Source: a virus. From it: 64,000 nucleotides of DNA. The stretch's first letter is position 1, and every line of letters begins with the position of its first letter. The position numbers and the translations under genes are program-made. Shown in pieces: positions 9,203-18,534 of the stretch. The notes below the pieces were generated by a model that had not been told where the DNA came from, made no database searches, and saw nothing but the letters and a program-made list of their open reading frames with translations. The DNA lies in the IMG/VR virus record IMGVR_UViG_3300028394_002801, positions 1 through 64,000 of that record; one strand, 5' to 3'.

Positions 9203-10859
9203 CTATCACTGGTTTTTTAACTAAAGGCACAACACCAGTTGATCCTATTATTCTTTTTGATTTAGTAACAACCTGCTCATAATAGTCGTAGCCCTCTGGA
9301 AATAACTTTAAAACATTATTAACAAAGGGATAAAATGAACCATTTACAAATGGATAATTAACTCCATTGTTATTTTCATCAAAAAATCCAACACTATAAA
9401 TATCCCTCCATCTAAATTGACCATCCACCTTTGAATAAAATGCATAATTTGGAACATTATCTGCCAAGTTCTTATCAACCGTTTCAACATAATCTGAAAA
9501 TACCTTTAGTTTTAATTTATTGTGTGGCTTATAATAATATCCTGATTTATTATTATCATAATTTGAAACTCTAAAAACACTTTCAGAATGTTTTATCTTA
9601 TGATATAATTCAGATATTATAATTTCCTCTTGATTGTAAGCATTGTATTCACAAAAATCGCCATCAATTATGTCAGACAATAATTTAAAATATTTAAAAT
9701 TGTTTTGTTTTTCATCAAAATAATTCTCAACAGTAATATCCACATTTGAATTTGATGTAGAATTATCCCACCAACTATTTGTTGGTTCTGTTATGTTAAA
9801 TAACCAACCTTTCTTTATCACATCAAAAAAACCAGAATATCCTTTATATATTGCAGTTAAATATAATTCAGTTAGGGGTCTATTTTGATTATCAATAAGG
9901 TCATCAATACTTACATCATCAGTTAATGTGAAATTATATGATATATTGGAAGTTTTTTTAACATATGAAAATTTATCTCCAATAAAACTCAAAACTTTTG
10001 GCTCATCATATGCATTTGTTTCAAATCCTGATTTTGTTATAGTAATTTTATCTGAATTACTAATAACCTTATGCTTTCTAACATAATAACTAGAAATAGT
10101 TTCACCACTATTTTCAATAAATAAAACCCTTTTTAATGCACCAAGTTTATTGTCTGAAATATTATTATCAATATTTAATATATTTAAAACAAAATTCTCT
10201 GATCCAACAGTACCATCACCAAATGAAAATATTTCATAAGCCCTACTAACTGAATCTATCTTAACAATTATAGATTCACCTTCATTTACATTATGAGGCA
10301 ATGCACAATTAATTCTAACAATATCAAAACCACCTTGTACAACCAAGTCAGTTACAAATGGTATCCCATCTTCTGCAACCCAATCATAGAATCTATCTCC
10401 TATTTTAACATTTAAATTTTGTTTACTATCCCCGGTATAAGGGTAAGTAATATAATAATCCCAGTTATATTTAAAAGCATTGATTGTTTCATAACCAAAA
10501 GAATTTGCTACATTTGGTCTAAAGAAATCAAATTCATATGATGGCAAAAATCCTTTATCCACATTTGATATTGATGTTGAAGTTTTGTTGTTTATGTTAT
10601 ATATCAACTGTGATTTATATTTACTATTAGTTGTTCCAGAATAAAAATTATCATATAAATAATTAATTTTAAACGTTGGTCTTACTTTAAATGAATTTGT
10701 TTTTTCTTGGCTATATAATTTCTTTAAATCAACAACAACATCTCTGTCAAACTCAATAAGTTCTTTCCTTGTGCTATCAAAATTTATGGATACCTGTGAA
10801 TTAGTGTCATCACCAATTTTATTCTTAAATACATTAGGTACAATATGAAACTTATTCAT
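9189..10859 (-). CDS. Unrecognised structural protein (556 aa)
   Basis: This 556-residue protein belongs to no family I recognise. It is rich in Asn, Lys, Tyr and Ser and looks beta-rich; no catalytic motif, signal or membrane helix is seen. The C-terminus has a repeated [17 protein letters not shown]-like aromatic segment (around residues 495-520). Its ATG overlaps the stop of the 1625-aa gene by 8 nt and its stop overlaps the next gene by 14 nt, so it is embedded in the distal-tail operon. A baseplate or fibre role is inferred from this context alone. Confidence 0.45.
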   Translation of the reverse strand: MNKFHIVPNVFKNKIGDDTNSQVSINFDSTRKELIEFDRDVVVDLKKLYSQEKTNSFKVRPTFKINYLYDNFYSGTTNSKYKSQLIYNINNKTSTSISNVDKGFLPSYEFDFFRPNVANSFGYETINAFKYNWDYYITYPYTGDSKQNLNVKIGDRFYDWVAEDGIPFVTDLVVQGGFDIVRINCALPHNVNEGESIIVKIDSVSRAYEIFSFGDGTVGSENFVLNILNIDNNISDNKLGALKRVLFIENSGETISSYYVRKHKVISNSDKITITKSGFETNAYDEPKVLSFIGDKFSYVKKTSNISYNFTLTDDVSIDDLIDNQNRPLTELYLTAIYKGYSGFFDVIKKGWLFNITEPTNSWWDNSTSNSNVDITVENYFDEKQNNFKYFKLLSDIIDGDFCEYNAYNQEEIIISELYHKIKHSESVFRVSNYDNNKSGYYYKPHNKLKLKVFSDYVETVDKNLADNVPNYAFYSKVDGQFRWRDIYSVGFFDENNNGVNYPFVNGSFYPFVNNVLKLFPEGYDYYEQVVTKSKRIIGSTGVVPLVKKPVIDECE

Positions 10860-13800
10860 TTAAATATTTTGTTTTAAATATATCCAAAGCCGAAGCCCCT
10901 TTTTTTATACCAAAATAAAAATAAAATGGTGCGCCAACTGCAAATATGTTTTTTCTATTATTATATTTAGTTGCTTGATTTTTACTATTATATAAATAAG
11001 CCCTGTCATTGTTATAACTCAAAAGATTTTCATCATTATAGAAATATTTTTCAGTATTCTTTGGGTTAAAAGAATTTTTTAGTGTTGCCAAATCTGGCTT
11101 AATTCTATCTAAATTTTGATATTCATCAGATATAATATTTGTTGTGTACCATGTGTTGGTTTCATCTCCAAAAAAAGCAGTGGATCCAGATATTGCCCAT
11201 TGATAAAATGGAACTTTTTGTGATTTAATGCCAAAATATTGTGGCTTCAACTCATTATTTAATGTCCTAAAATTAACTCTACCAGGTGTCAAATAATCTT
11301 TTAATTGCAAATCATCTTGTGATGATGAATAAAAAACACCAATAACAGGATTACCCTTTTTATCATATTGAATAGATATTTCTGAATCAGCACTATTTGT
11401 CATACTGTAAAATTCAGTAGAAAATTTATCAACCCCAAATTCAGAATTTATTGATAATAATTGACTATAATCTCCATCTGTTTTTTTATACCCTCTTGAA
11501 AATAAATCATTAATATTTTTTAAATTTTTAATAAAATTACCATTAGTAATTCTGCTAATGGCAAATAAATTAAGAATATCTGAATTATCTCCATAACTTG
11601 TTGGTTCTAACTTATCTAATACAAAAGAATAATATTCAAAATTATCACTATTAAAACCATATAATGAATTTTTATAACCCAAATCCATTATTGTTGTTGG
11701 GAATAGTAAATTTTTTTTATTCTCCTCAAATTTGTTTGCTTTCCTACCAACAAAAATATTTTCACTCATATTGTAGGGGGAACTACGATAGTAAAAATTA
11801 TTTGTAATTTTATCAAAGTATATTAAATCATTACAATAAGATTCATCATCAATAATTGCTTGATTATTATTATCATACTTAATTTTTGTCTGGATTGGGA
11901 AGGCAAATAATGATCCATTCACCCAATTATTTACAAAGACCTCTGAAACCACTCCCCTACATAACGCATAGAAAAATCTAAATCTATTAATCCATTCTGT
12001 ATATGTTTTTAAATCTTTTGGAATGTCAAGTAAAGTTCTTTTTGCAAAAGTATAACATCCATTATCAACAGAATCTTTATCTGAACAAGTTTCATCCACT
12101 TTAAAATCAACTCCTTTGCCTTTGTAACAACCTAGACTAACCATATTGTTGCAACTATTTAAAGTTGTTAACAAATTTTCTGACATAGTATATCCTGAAA
12201 AATCTTGTGGTGAGTATCCTGTATCTGATGATGGTATTGGATTGTCTGCAAATTGTTCTGCCCCAACAATTTCATAAGTTGCAAATCCTAAATTTTGTTG
12301 TAATGCTGCTGCCATACCACCATTTATTTTAAAATTATTCACAGTACTAGAAGACCATGATGCCCCATCCAAATAATCAGAAGTAGGTAGCCTATCTGTC
12401 CTAAATAATGTTTTATTATTTACACTTAATTCATTTAAATTAGTACCTGACCCATTATCAAATGAAGGTTTTGAATAATAAGTATTATTATAATCTGTAT
12501 CTTTTTTTATTAATTTTTTTATGAAAAATTTGCTCAACATTGAATTTTCCAAATAAGATGATGAATGATTTGTCAAGTTATCTGTTTTATTATACCCATT
12601 TTTAACCTCATATTTATTTGAAATTAAAGTAAGTCTAAATGATCCATTTTCTAAAAGATTATCATCACTAACTCTAAGACCTATCAAATTACTAGTAAAT
12701 TTATTACTCTCTTTAAACCCTTTTTTTAGATACTCACCCTTGTATGCTGTATTTGTGTAATAACCTATAGCATTTGTCTTAAAACTTAAAGGATTTATTG
12801 GCTGCAAAAAGTAAGAATCAAATAATATTTCTGCTGGATTATCCACTCCTTGCATTGAACTTGTGCTTGTTGGTGACAGTGCTTGTATTGGCACATTTAA
12901 TCTTGTTTTTGTTTGTATTCTAATACTTTTGGTATCATCAAAACCAAAAACCTTCCCCAACTCAAAATCATTATCATATAATGGAGAATATGGATCAACA
13001 CCTCTTTGTAGAATTAAAACATATTGATTTTCAATATTATTAAAATAAGAAATTGTTGACTTTAATTCTGGTATAATATTATTTTCCCATTTATTTATTT
13101 CATTATCATTACCTTTCCTATCATAGAACAATAATGGTTTCTCCTCACCCAAGCAAATATTCAAAAAAGAATCTTTTTTATTGTTTGCTATTTTTTTAAA
13201 ATCCCCAATAGTTAATCCGGTTAAAACTTGATAATATTCAATATCAGAAGGATATAGATATTTATCAATATCAATACCATATGGCAAAACATATGTTGTT
13301 TCTAATGAACTTTTTGCATTTGATGGGTTTGCATATTTAACAACCACTTCAGCATTTTTTGTTTCTGCTGATATTTTTGTTGTTGCAGTATAACCAGATA
13401 TAAAATTTATATCTTTTGATTTATCAAAATTCAAAAATGATAATAAAGTGCCTGATTCTCTATTTTCACTTGCAATAATAACTATAACATTATCATTATG
13501 TGTTTTTTGGTTATTTTTTGAAGCAAATGTTACCCCTATTTTTGTATTACCTTGGAAGTAATTTTCTCTACTATTAAATTTATTCACTTTTTCTGCTGGA
13601 GATAGTCCAACAGATATTGCAGCAATTTCTTTGTTTGAAGTTGCCAATGTTTGAACTTCTGAAAATAATCCCCTAAAATAATATGGATTTTTTGAATTAT
13701 ATACTTGACCTATCATAGCTTGTGTTGTTATGTTTGAAACAACATCTAAATTAGTAAACATATCTTCTTTAAGCCCAGAATCAATTTTTGTATTGCTTTG

Positions 13801-15729
13801 TATTTTACTAGAAAATAATTCTGTAACTTTTTCAAGATATTCAGCAGGGTTAGCTAACTGAGTTATTAACCCTCCTGTTGGAATTTCACTACTAGATAAC
13901 TCCATATCACCCCCACTACAATCACAAAGTTCACAATCAGGATAAGTTATCATAGGTAAATCTAATGCTTGAAATCTAAAATTCTTAACATCCTTAAAAA
14001 TCTTAAACCACTCTATTGTTGCTTTTGCTGCTAAAGCACCCAGTGTTGAAAACCCTAATATCAAACCAACCGAAGGGAATGATGTTGCTGCCTGAAGAAA
14101 TAAAAATGCTGTGACAATAGGTAATGCAAGTGAAACAGCATAAACTAAAGGAACTGCAAATAAATTCCATAAAAATTTGACAAAATGATAAACTATTATT
14201 AATACCCTACCAGTAGTAGAAAATAAAATAAACAATATTGAAAATAGAAAATAAAAAAAATCAAAATTCCTAACCCCATCATTAACTGGATATTTATTTG
14301 TTGTTGCATCACATGATGTGTCTGCAATTTCCTTAATACCAATAAAACTACCCTTATTTGAACCCCCTCTATATTGGTCAATCAAACTTGATACTGTATA
14401 TACTTTATTTGATTTAAATTCATAGAATGTATCTTCACACTTTATTGCAGCATCACTATTTGTATAACCAGACCAATCCAATCCAAAATAATATGAGCCA
14501 GCAAGTTGATTTTTATTATCATTATTAGAATTCATTGGATCAATAGTGCCCAATTTATTCCAACCATATTCTCTTATATTTGGGACAAGGAAATATGCCC
14601 GTTTTGTTTGTTCACTTATTTTCCCTGATTGTTCCCACTTTACTTTAAATCTATATTTTGATTTTGTTGGTATTCCTATGGTTGGGTCATTTGTTATTAT
14701 CTTATCCCCATTTTCATCTGTTATAACATACTCCAAATTCATAGGTAATTCAACAACCCATGCACCATTTGCATCTATAACCTTACCAACCCTAAATGTT
14801 TCCAGCACTGGTAAACCTTTATCATCTTTATTAAATGATTGTCTTATTGCTAATATCTCACCTGGGCCACTTTCTAATCCACATAAATTACCAAAATCAT
14901 CTTTTGGTTTACAGTTTGAACGTATTCTTTTACTTGAAGCTGTGCTAAATATTGACCCCATAAATATTGCTGTGGGCTGTATATCAATATTAACATCATC
15001 CCTTAAATCAAAATCAACCCTATTTATGGATGAATCACAAGTTTCAATATTCCCCCACAATGGTGAAATATTCAAACCTTTTGATATGGACACAATTTGG
15101 GGTAAGGAACTCAAATCTGTTGATTGCTGATACTGATTATTATCAAACTGCCCCTCTGTTGCCATTCCCATCCTAATCAAATCTTGGGGGGTCAAAGAAA
15201 ACTCGCCCATATCTGACAAATCAAGATCCATTAATATTGTATAACTCCCAACCGGAATACCAAATATCATATAATCCCCACTTGAATTTGTCTTTACGGT
15301 ATATTTGTAATACTTCTCATACACCTCAATGGCTTGGCCATCAAACATAACATCATTTAGTGTGGGGAATGTTCCTGTTGCAACATGCCCAGGATATGAT
15401 GGTTCATATGGCAATAAGTTATACCTATAACCATCTTCATTTTTATCATTTATTGACTTATATGGATATATAGATGTAATTAACTCATTGTTCTCATCCT
15501 CCTCACTTAATGGAATAAAAATTGAAACTCTAGCATTTGGAATACCAAAACCATTATTTGCAGTAACTCTACCCGCAACAACCCCATAGTTTGCACAATC
15601 CAATGTATAAACATCAGATTGCCTTATTTTGAAAGATAAAATCTCAAGGAATTCAATATTTTGGTCTAACTGAAAATTAACAACCTTATCTTGCCCAATT
15701 TCAGTCCTAATTCTATAACTATTTTGCAT
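10852..15729 (-). CDS. Giant baseplate/tail protein with membrane-like helices
   Basis: This is a 1625-residue protein directly downstream of gp6- and gp25-like genes. Residues ~45-170 resemble a carboxypeptidase-regulatory-like beta-sandwich (GRVTANNGFGIPNARVSIF early, GVPVGSY-type turn FGIPVGSYTILMDL later). Residues ~485-580 are strikingly hydrophobic, with about three consecutive helices (for example FFYFLFSILFILFS, FVKFLWNLFAVPLVY, and an Ala/Leu-rich stretch), followed by a Cys cluster CELCDC near residue 600. The remaining ~1000 residues are polar and Asn-rich. Membrane-like helices are unusual in a baseplate protein and could help penetrate the host envelope; that is inference. It has its own leader with a TATTTATG box and a hairpin (15733-15788). 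Confidence 0.55.
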   Translation of the reverse strand: MQNSYRIRTEIGQDKVVNFQLDQNIEFLEILSFKIRQSDVYTLDCANYGVVAGRVTANNGFGIPNARVSIFIPLSEEDENNELITSIYPYKSINDKNEDGYRYNLLPYEPSYPGHVATGTFPTLNDVMFDGQAIEVYEKYYKYTVKTNSSGDYMIFGIPVGSYTILMDLDLSDMGEFSLTPQDLIRMGMATEGQFDNNQYQQSTDLSSLPQIVSISKGLNISPLWGNIETCDSSINRVDFDLRDDVNIDIQPTAIFMGSIFSTASSKRIRSNCKPKDDFGNLCGLESGPGEILAIRQSFNKDDKGLPVLETFRVGKVIDANGAWVVELPMNLEYVITDENGDKIITNDPTIGIPTKSKYRFKVKWEQSGKISEQTKRAYFLVPNIREYGWNKLGTIDPMNSNNDNKNQLAGSYYFGLDWSGYTNSDAAIKCEDTFYEFKSNKVYTVSSLIDQYRGGSNKGSFIGIKEIADTSCDATTNKYPVNDGVRNFDFFYFLFSILFILFSTTGRVLIIVYHFVKFLWNLFAVPLVYAVSLALPIVTAFLFLQAATSFPSVGLILGFSTLGALAAKATIEWFKIFKDVKNFRFQALDLPMITYPDCELCDCSGGDMELSSSEIPTGGLITQLANPAEYLEKVTELFSSKIQSNTKIDSGLKEDMFTNLDVVSNITTQAMIGQVYNSKNPYYFRGLFSEVQTLATSNKEIAAISVGLSPAEKVNKFNSRENYFQGNTKIGVTFASKNNQKTHNDNVIVIIASENRESGTLLSFLNFDKSKDINFISGYTATTKISAETKNAEVVVKYANPSNAKSSLETTYVLPYGIDIDKYLYPSDIEYYQVLTGLTIGDFKKIANNKKDSFLNICLGEEKPLLFYDRKGNDNEINKWENNIIPELKSTISYFNNIENQYVLILQRGVDPYSPLYDNDFELGKVFGFDDTKSIRIQTKTRLNVPIQALSPTSTSSMQGVDNPAEILFDSYFLQPINPLSFKTNAIGYYTNTAYKGEYLKKGFKESNKFTSNLIGLRVSDDNLLENGSFRLTLISNKYEVKNGYNKTDNLTNHSSSYLENSMLSKFFIKKLIKKDTDYNNTYYSKPSFDNGSGTNLNELSVNNKTLFRTDRLPTSDYLDGASWSSSTVNNFKINGGMAAALQQNLGFATYEIVGAEQFADNPIPSSDTGYSPQDFSGYTMSENLLTTLNSCNNMVSLGCYKGKGVDFKVDETCSDKDSVDNGCYTFAKRTLLDIPKDLKTYTEWINRFRFFYALCRGVVSEVFVNNWVNGSLFAFPIQTKIKYDNNNQAIIDDESYCNDLIYFDKITNNFYYRSSPYNMSENIFVGRKANKFEENKKNLLFPTTIMDLGYKNSLYGFNSDNFEYYSFVLDKLEPTSYGDNSDILNLFAISRITNGNFIKNLKNINDLFSRGYKKTDGDYSQLLSINSEFGVDKFSTEFYSMTNSADSEISIQYDKKGNPVIGVFYSSSQDDLQLKDYLTPGRVNFRTLNNELKPQYFGIKSQKVPFYQWAISGSTAFFGDETNTWYTTNIISDEYQNLDRIKPDLATLKNSFNPKNTEKYFYNDENLLSYNNDRAYLYNSKNQATKYNNRKNIFAVGAPFYFYFGIKKGASALDIFKTKYLNE

Positions 15730-15732
15730 TTT

Positions 15733-15788
15733 ATTCTTTATTATCCATAAATATTTTATTATATGTTATTTATGAAAGAATAAAGAAT
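15733..15788. other. Nested inverted repeat with TATTTATG box
   Basis: The 79-nt gap before the 1625-aa gene contains two nested inverted repeats: 15733-15742 with 15779-15788 (ATTCTTTATT/AATAAAGAAT) and 15746-15753 with 15767-15774. The inner left arm is also a one-mismatch copy (TATTTATG, minus strand) of the window's promoter-like box, 17-24 nt before the ATG at 15729. It could be a weak A/T-rich terminator for the gp6 transcript, an operator, or chance in A/T-rich DNA. Confidence 0.35.
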
Positions 15789-15808
15789 ATCCCCAAAAAA
15801 TAAATAAT

Positions 15809-17644
15809 TTAAATAATGGTTAATCCATTATTTGTCTTTACCTTAACTGTAATATCTCTTTCTGGATACCTTATATGATATATTTCATTTGAATCAGCAT
15901 AGATTGTTTCATCAGTTGAAAGTATAATCCTATTTGATGCTGGTGGATAATAACCCACAACTGGTTCTGCGCCAGAATAATTGCCACCAACCAAATTTTT
16001 GAACAAAATATTTGATACAGTAATCACCCCATTCAAATTCTGAATGCTACTCTTTATTTCAGATATATTTATATCTTTGCCCAACTGAATATTCTGTGGT
16101 ATGAAATAATTATTTATTGTTGAAATTATATTATTAACAATATCTTTTGATGCAAAACCTGCTGATATGGTAACAGCAGCCTCAACACCAACATCTATAA
16201 CTTTTGCTGATGAAACAACAATATAATCATTTATCATTCTATAATTTGATAAATAATTTGCAATATTGTCTGTTAAAAATCTTGAATTATCACTAATCAA
16301 TTTTCCATTTGCATCATAGGATAAAACAAGCACTTGTATTTTATTATCCACCTCTTGAACTGACACCTTTGCTGGAGCCCCAAATTGTGGTGGCATATTA
16401 CGTATGATTGATTCATAATCATTTATGGTAACTGCTCTTTTCTGTGCAGCAAAATTAAAGGATACAAAATTCCTAACCTCTTCTGTGGTTGGCAATCCTG
16501 CTCCCCCAATAGCCGGGAATAAATTATTAACCCTTAATGAATTAATAACAGCCGATTCTTGTGCTGGATTCCCTGCATTCAATCTAAATGAATTAACTCC
16601 AATCTGGTTAATTGTATTTGGCCCAAGATTTGTGTTTAATCCACCACCAACTCTATATTGAACAAACAATGTGCTATTTGCTTTTAATGTCCTGCCCAAT
16701 GAGAAATTATTCAAATAATTCTGTAATGTGGGTAATTGACCAGTTGTTGTGAATTGGTTTAATTGCTCTAATGCTGTATTAACCCCATTTCCAAATGTCA
16801 ATTTCTTAAATCCTTCTGATGTGAATTCACTTACAAAACGACTATCTGTTTGAATATACTTTCCAACCTTTATACCAGCATTACCTGTGTCCTTTGTTTG
16901 GTCAATAATGAAAACCCTGTCCTCTGCCAATGAATCAACCTCATACCATTTATTTGCATCCCCAATAAAGTCTGATGATGGGGGAATTGTATTTATCTGC
17001 CCATCTTTTAATAAAACACTTGTAATACCCAAAACATTTTTATCTGGCAAAAATAATTCAAAAAATGGTCTAACATCAGATGCTGTTATAACTCTCTTAA
17101 ATACCTTTGTAACCCCATTGATAACTGGCTCACGTTTTGTTAAAGTATAATTAATAACTATATTATTTAACTTATTTGGTATAACTGTCCTATTTGGAAG
17201 ACCCTGTCCATCATAATCTGATGAAAAATCAATATCATTTATGCTTTCAAAAATAACACCATTACCCAAAACTTGTGCACCTCTCTCAAGGATACCAGCA
17301 TATCTTGCATCTGGCTTATCACCAAATGGGGGGACAACTATTGAAAAATCACATAAGGTCAATGAAGGTCTTTGTCCTGGTATTTTTAGTCCATATGTTC
17401 TTGCTATATTATATATGGATGATTTTTGTTGTGCATATTGCAAAACTGTTTCTTGCAAACTCCTATCAATATGATAATGCAAATTGTCAGCAACTGCTGC
17501 ATTCAAATCAAGGAATACTGAAAATATGGAAGCATCATTAAAATCATTAATCAAGTCAGGGTAATATGTCCTAACATAATTTAATAATTCAGTTCTTATG
17601 CTCTGAAAATCCCTAACACCATATGATATTTTTCTATCTGACAT
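15809..17644 (-). CDS. Baseplate wedge protein, T4 gp6 / gpJ-like
   Basis: The 611-residue protein matches T4 gp6-type baseplate wedge proteins (Baseplate_J superfamily), which dimerise to form the iris-like ring of the baseplate. Visible signatures are the N-terminal DFQSIRTELLNYVRTYYPDL, NDASIFSVFLDLNAAVADNL with HYHIDRSLQE (the helical gp6 opening), and the central AQKRAVTINDYESIIRNMP stretch typical of gpJ-like proteins, followed by VQEVDNKIQVLVLSYD. T4 gp6 is about 660 residues, so length agrees. The stop of the gp25-like gene is 2 nt before this ATG (17644), so the two wedge genes are co-translated in the order seen in many T4-like phages. Confidence 0.88.
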   Translation of the reverse strand: MSDRKISYGVRDFQSIRTELLNYVRTYYPDLINDFNDASIFSVFLDLNAAVADNLHYHIDRSLQETVLQYAQQKSSIYNIARTYGLKIPGQRPSLTLCDFSIVVPPFGDKPDARYAGILERGAQVLGNGVIFESINDIDFSSDYDGQGLPNRTVIPNKLNNIVINYTLTKREPVINGVTKVFKRVITASDVRPFFELFLPDKNVLGITSVLLKDGQINTIPPSSDFIGDANKWYEVDSLAEDRVFIIDQTKDTGNAGIKVGKYIQTDSRFVSEFTSEGFKKLTFGNGVNTALEQLNQFTTTGQLPTLQNYLNNFSLGRTLKANSTLFVQYRVGGGLNTNLGPNTINQIGVNSFRLNAGNPAQESAVINSLRVNNLFPAIGGAGLPTTEEVRNFVSFNFAAQKRAVTINDYESIIRNMPPQFGAPAKVSVQEVDNKIQVLVLSYDANGKLISDNSRFLTDNIANYLSNYRMINDYIVVSSAKVIDVGVEAAVTISAGFASKDIVNNIISTINNYFIPQNIQLGKDINISEIKSSIQNLNGVITVSNILFKNLVGGNYSGAEPVVGYYPPASNRIILSTDETIYADSNEIYHIRYPERDITVKVKTNNGLTII

Positions 17645-17645
17645 A

Positions 17646-18122
17646 TTATATATTTATTACGACAAATTCACTACCTGAAAAACTATTGTTATTTGTAGTG
17701 TATTCTATTTTTATTTTTGCTGTATTTTGATATGTGCCATTACCAGGCGAACGATAAACCTTATCCCTTGATGATAACCCCACATCATCCACACTCAATC
17801 TGTTTCCTTGAACCTCCTCATTCTGATCCAAAGGCTCAATAATTATCTTGTTGATAACCAAATTTGGTATATACTTTGCAACAGAATCCCTAATATCATT
17901 TTCAATCACATCAAATGAAACAACATCCAATGGTTCAAATAGAAATTCATATAATCTTGTCCCAAAATCTGGTAAATAATATCTGCTACCTTTTCTTGTT
18001 AATAACAAATGCAATAAAGATGCTCTAATCTCATCTGAAGCAGTTTCTGTCATCTTTAAGGCATCACCCCTAAGTGATGTATCAAAGGGGAAATCAACAC
18101 CATATGTAAAACCTTCAGCCAT
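17646..18122 (-). CDS. Baseplate wedge protein, T4 gp25 / GPW-like
   Basis: This 158-residue protein is a gp25-type (GPW_gp25, lysozyme-like fold) baseplate wedge subunit, which nucleates the sheath at the baseplate. The conserved pattern is clear: DEIRASLLHLLLTRKGSRYY, then PDFGTRLYEFLFEP, then DVIENDIRDSVAKYIPNLVI. The GxxxxxPDFGxxLxxxLFEP motif is diagnostic of the family. T4 gp25 is 132 residues; the extra length is a C-terminal beta-rich tail after residue ~115. It is the first gene of the gp25-gp6 pair and is preceded by an exact TATTTATA box at 18138-18145. Confidence 0.88.
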   Translation of the reverse strand: MAEGFTYGVDFPFDTSLRGDALKMTETASDEIRASLLHLLLTRKGSRYYLPDFGTRLYEFLFEPLDVVSFDVIENDIRDSVAKYIPNLVINKIIIEPLDQNEEVQGNRLSVDDVGLSSRDKVYRSPGNGTYQNTAKIKIEYTTNNNSFSGSEFVVINI

Positions 18123-18137
18123 TATAACTCATTTAAA

Positions 18138-18145
18138 TATAAATA
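18138..18145 (-). promoter_or_regulatory. TATTTATA box upstream of gp25-like gene
   Basis: The coding strand reads GATATATTTATATT, 16-23 nt before ATG 18122. Read as TA-TA-TTTA it differs by one base from the Bacteroidota -7 pattern TAnnTTTG. Confidence 0.45.
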
Positions 18146-18186
18146 TATCTTTTTCACAAATTTGTAAACTATTTTAATTTATTGTA

Positions 18187-18194
18187 TATTTATA
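18187..18194 (+). promoter_or_regulatory. TATTTATA box upstream of 18206 gene
   Basis: This is the plus-strand copy (TGTATATTTATATA), 12-19 nt before ATG 18206. It shows that the box follows gene orientation, since here it is on the plus strand while neighbouring units carry it on the minus strand. Confidence 0.45.
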
Positions 18195-18205
18195 TAAAAA
18201 AAAAT

Positions 18206-18466
18206 ATGAAAACAATAAAATTATCAGAAGCTGATTTAACTAAATTAATTGCAAGAATTGTTGAAGAAAAAGGAAGTGAAGGTCACTTTATGGACTACCA
18301 TAAAGAAGGTAAAGCAAAAACTGGCAAAAAAGCACTATCTATGATTAAAAAAATCACAGATAAACTTTCAACAATGAAAGATAAATTTGATAATAGTAAT
18401 TTTGCATTTAGTGAAGCTGATGTAAAAAAACTTGAAAGTATTTATGATACATTGAGTGGAAAATAA
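18206..18466 (+). CDS. Small unknown protein with TESDL-type N-terminal peptide
   Basis: The product is an 86-residue, Lys-rich, helical protein, the only plus-strand gene in the left half of the window. I chose ATG 18206: it follows the TATTTATA box, and the eight extra codons upstream (MYIYIKKN) read through that box. The N-terminus MKTIKLSEADLTKLIARIVE resembles the short amphipathic leader seen on several small proteins here (57-aa protein at 55565, [16 protein letters not shown]). Such leaders could be capsid-targeting peptides like those of T4 internal proteins, but that is speculative. A strong bidirectional terminator follows immediately. Function unknown. Confidence 0.6.
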   Translation: MKTIKLSEADLTKLIARIVEEKGSEGHFMDYHKEGKAKTGKKALSMIKKITDKLSTMKDKFDNSNFAFSEADVKKLESIYDTLSGK

Positions 18467-18473
18467 AAAAGAT

Positions 18474-18513
18474 AAAAACCCCCAATTCTAAATTAATAGG
18501 TTGGGGGTTTTTT
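18474..18513. terminator. Bidirectional intrinsic terminator
   Basis: There is a perfect 12-bp inverted repeat AAAAACCCCCAA (18474-18485) / TTGGGGGTTTTT (18501-18512) with a 15-nt loop and T-runs on both strands. It lies between the converging ends of the 86-aa gene (plus) and nrdA (minus). Confidence 0.85.
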
Positions 18514-18534
18514 ATTTAACAAATTGTATCAAAT

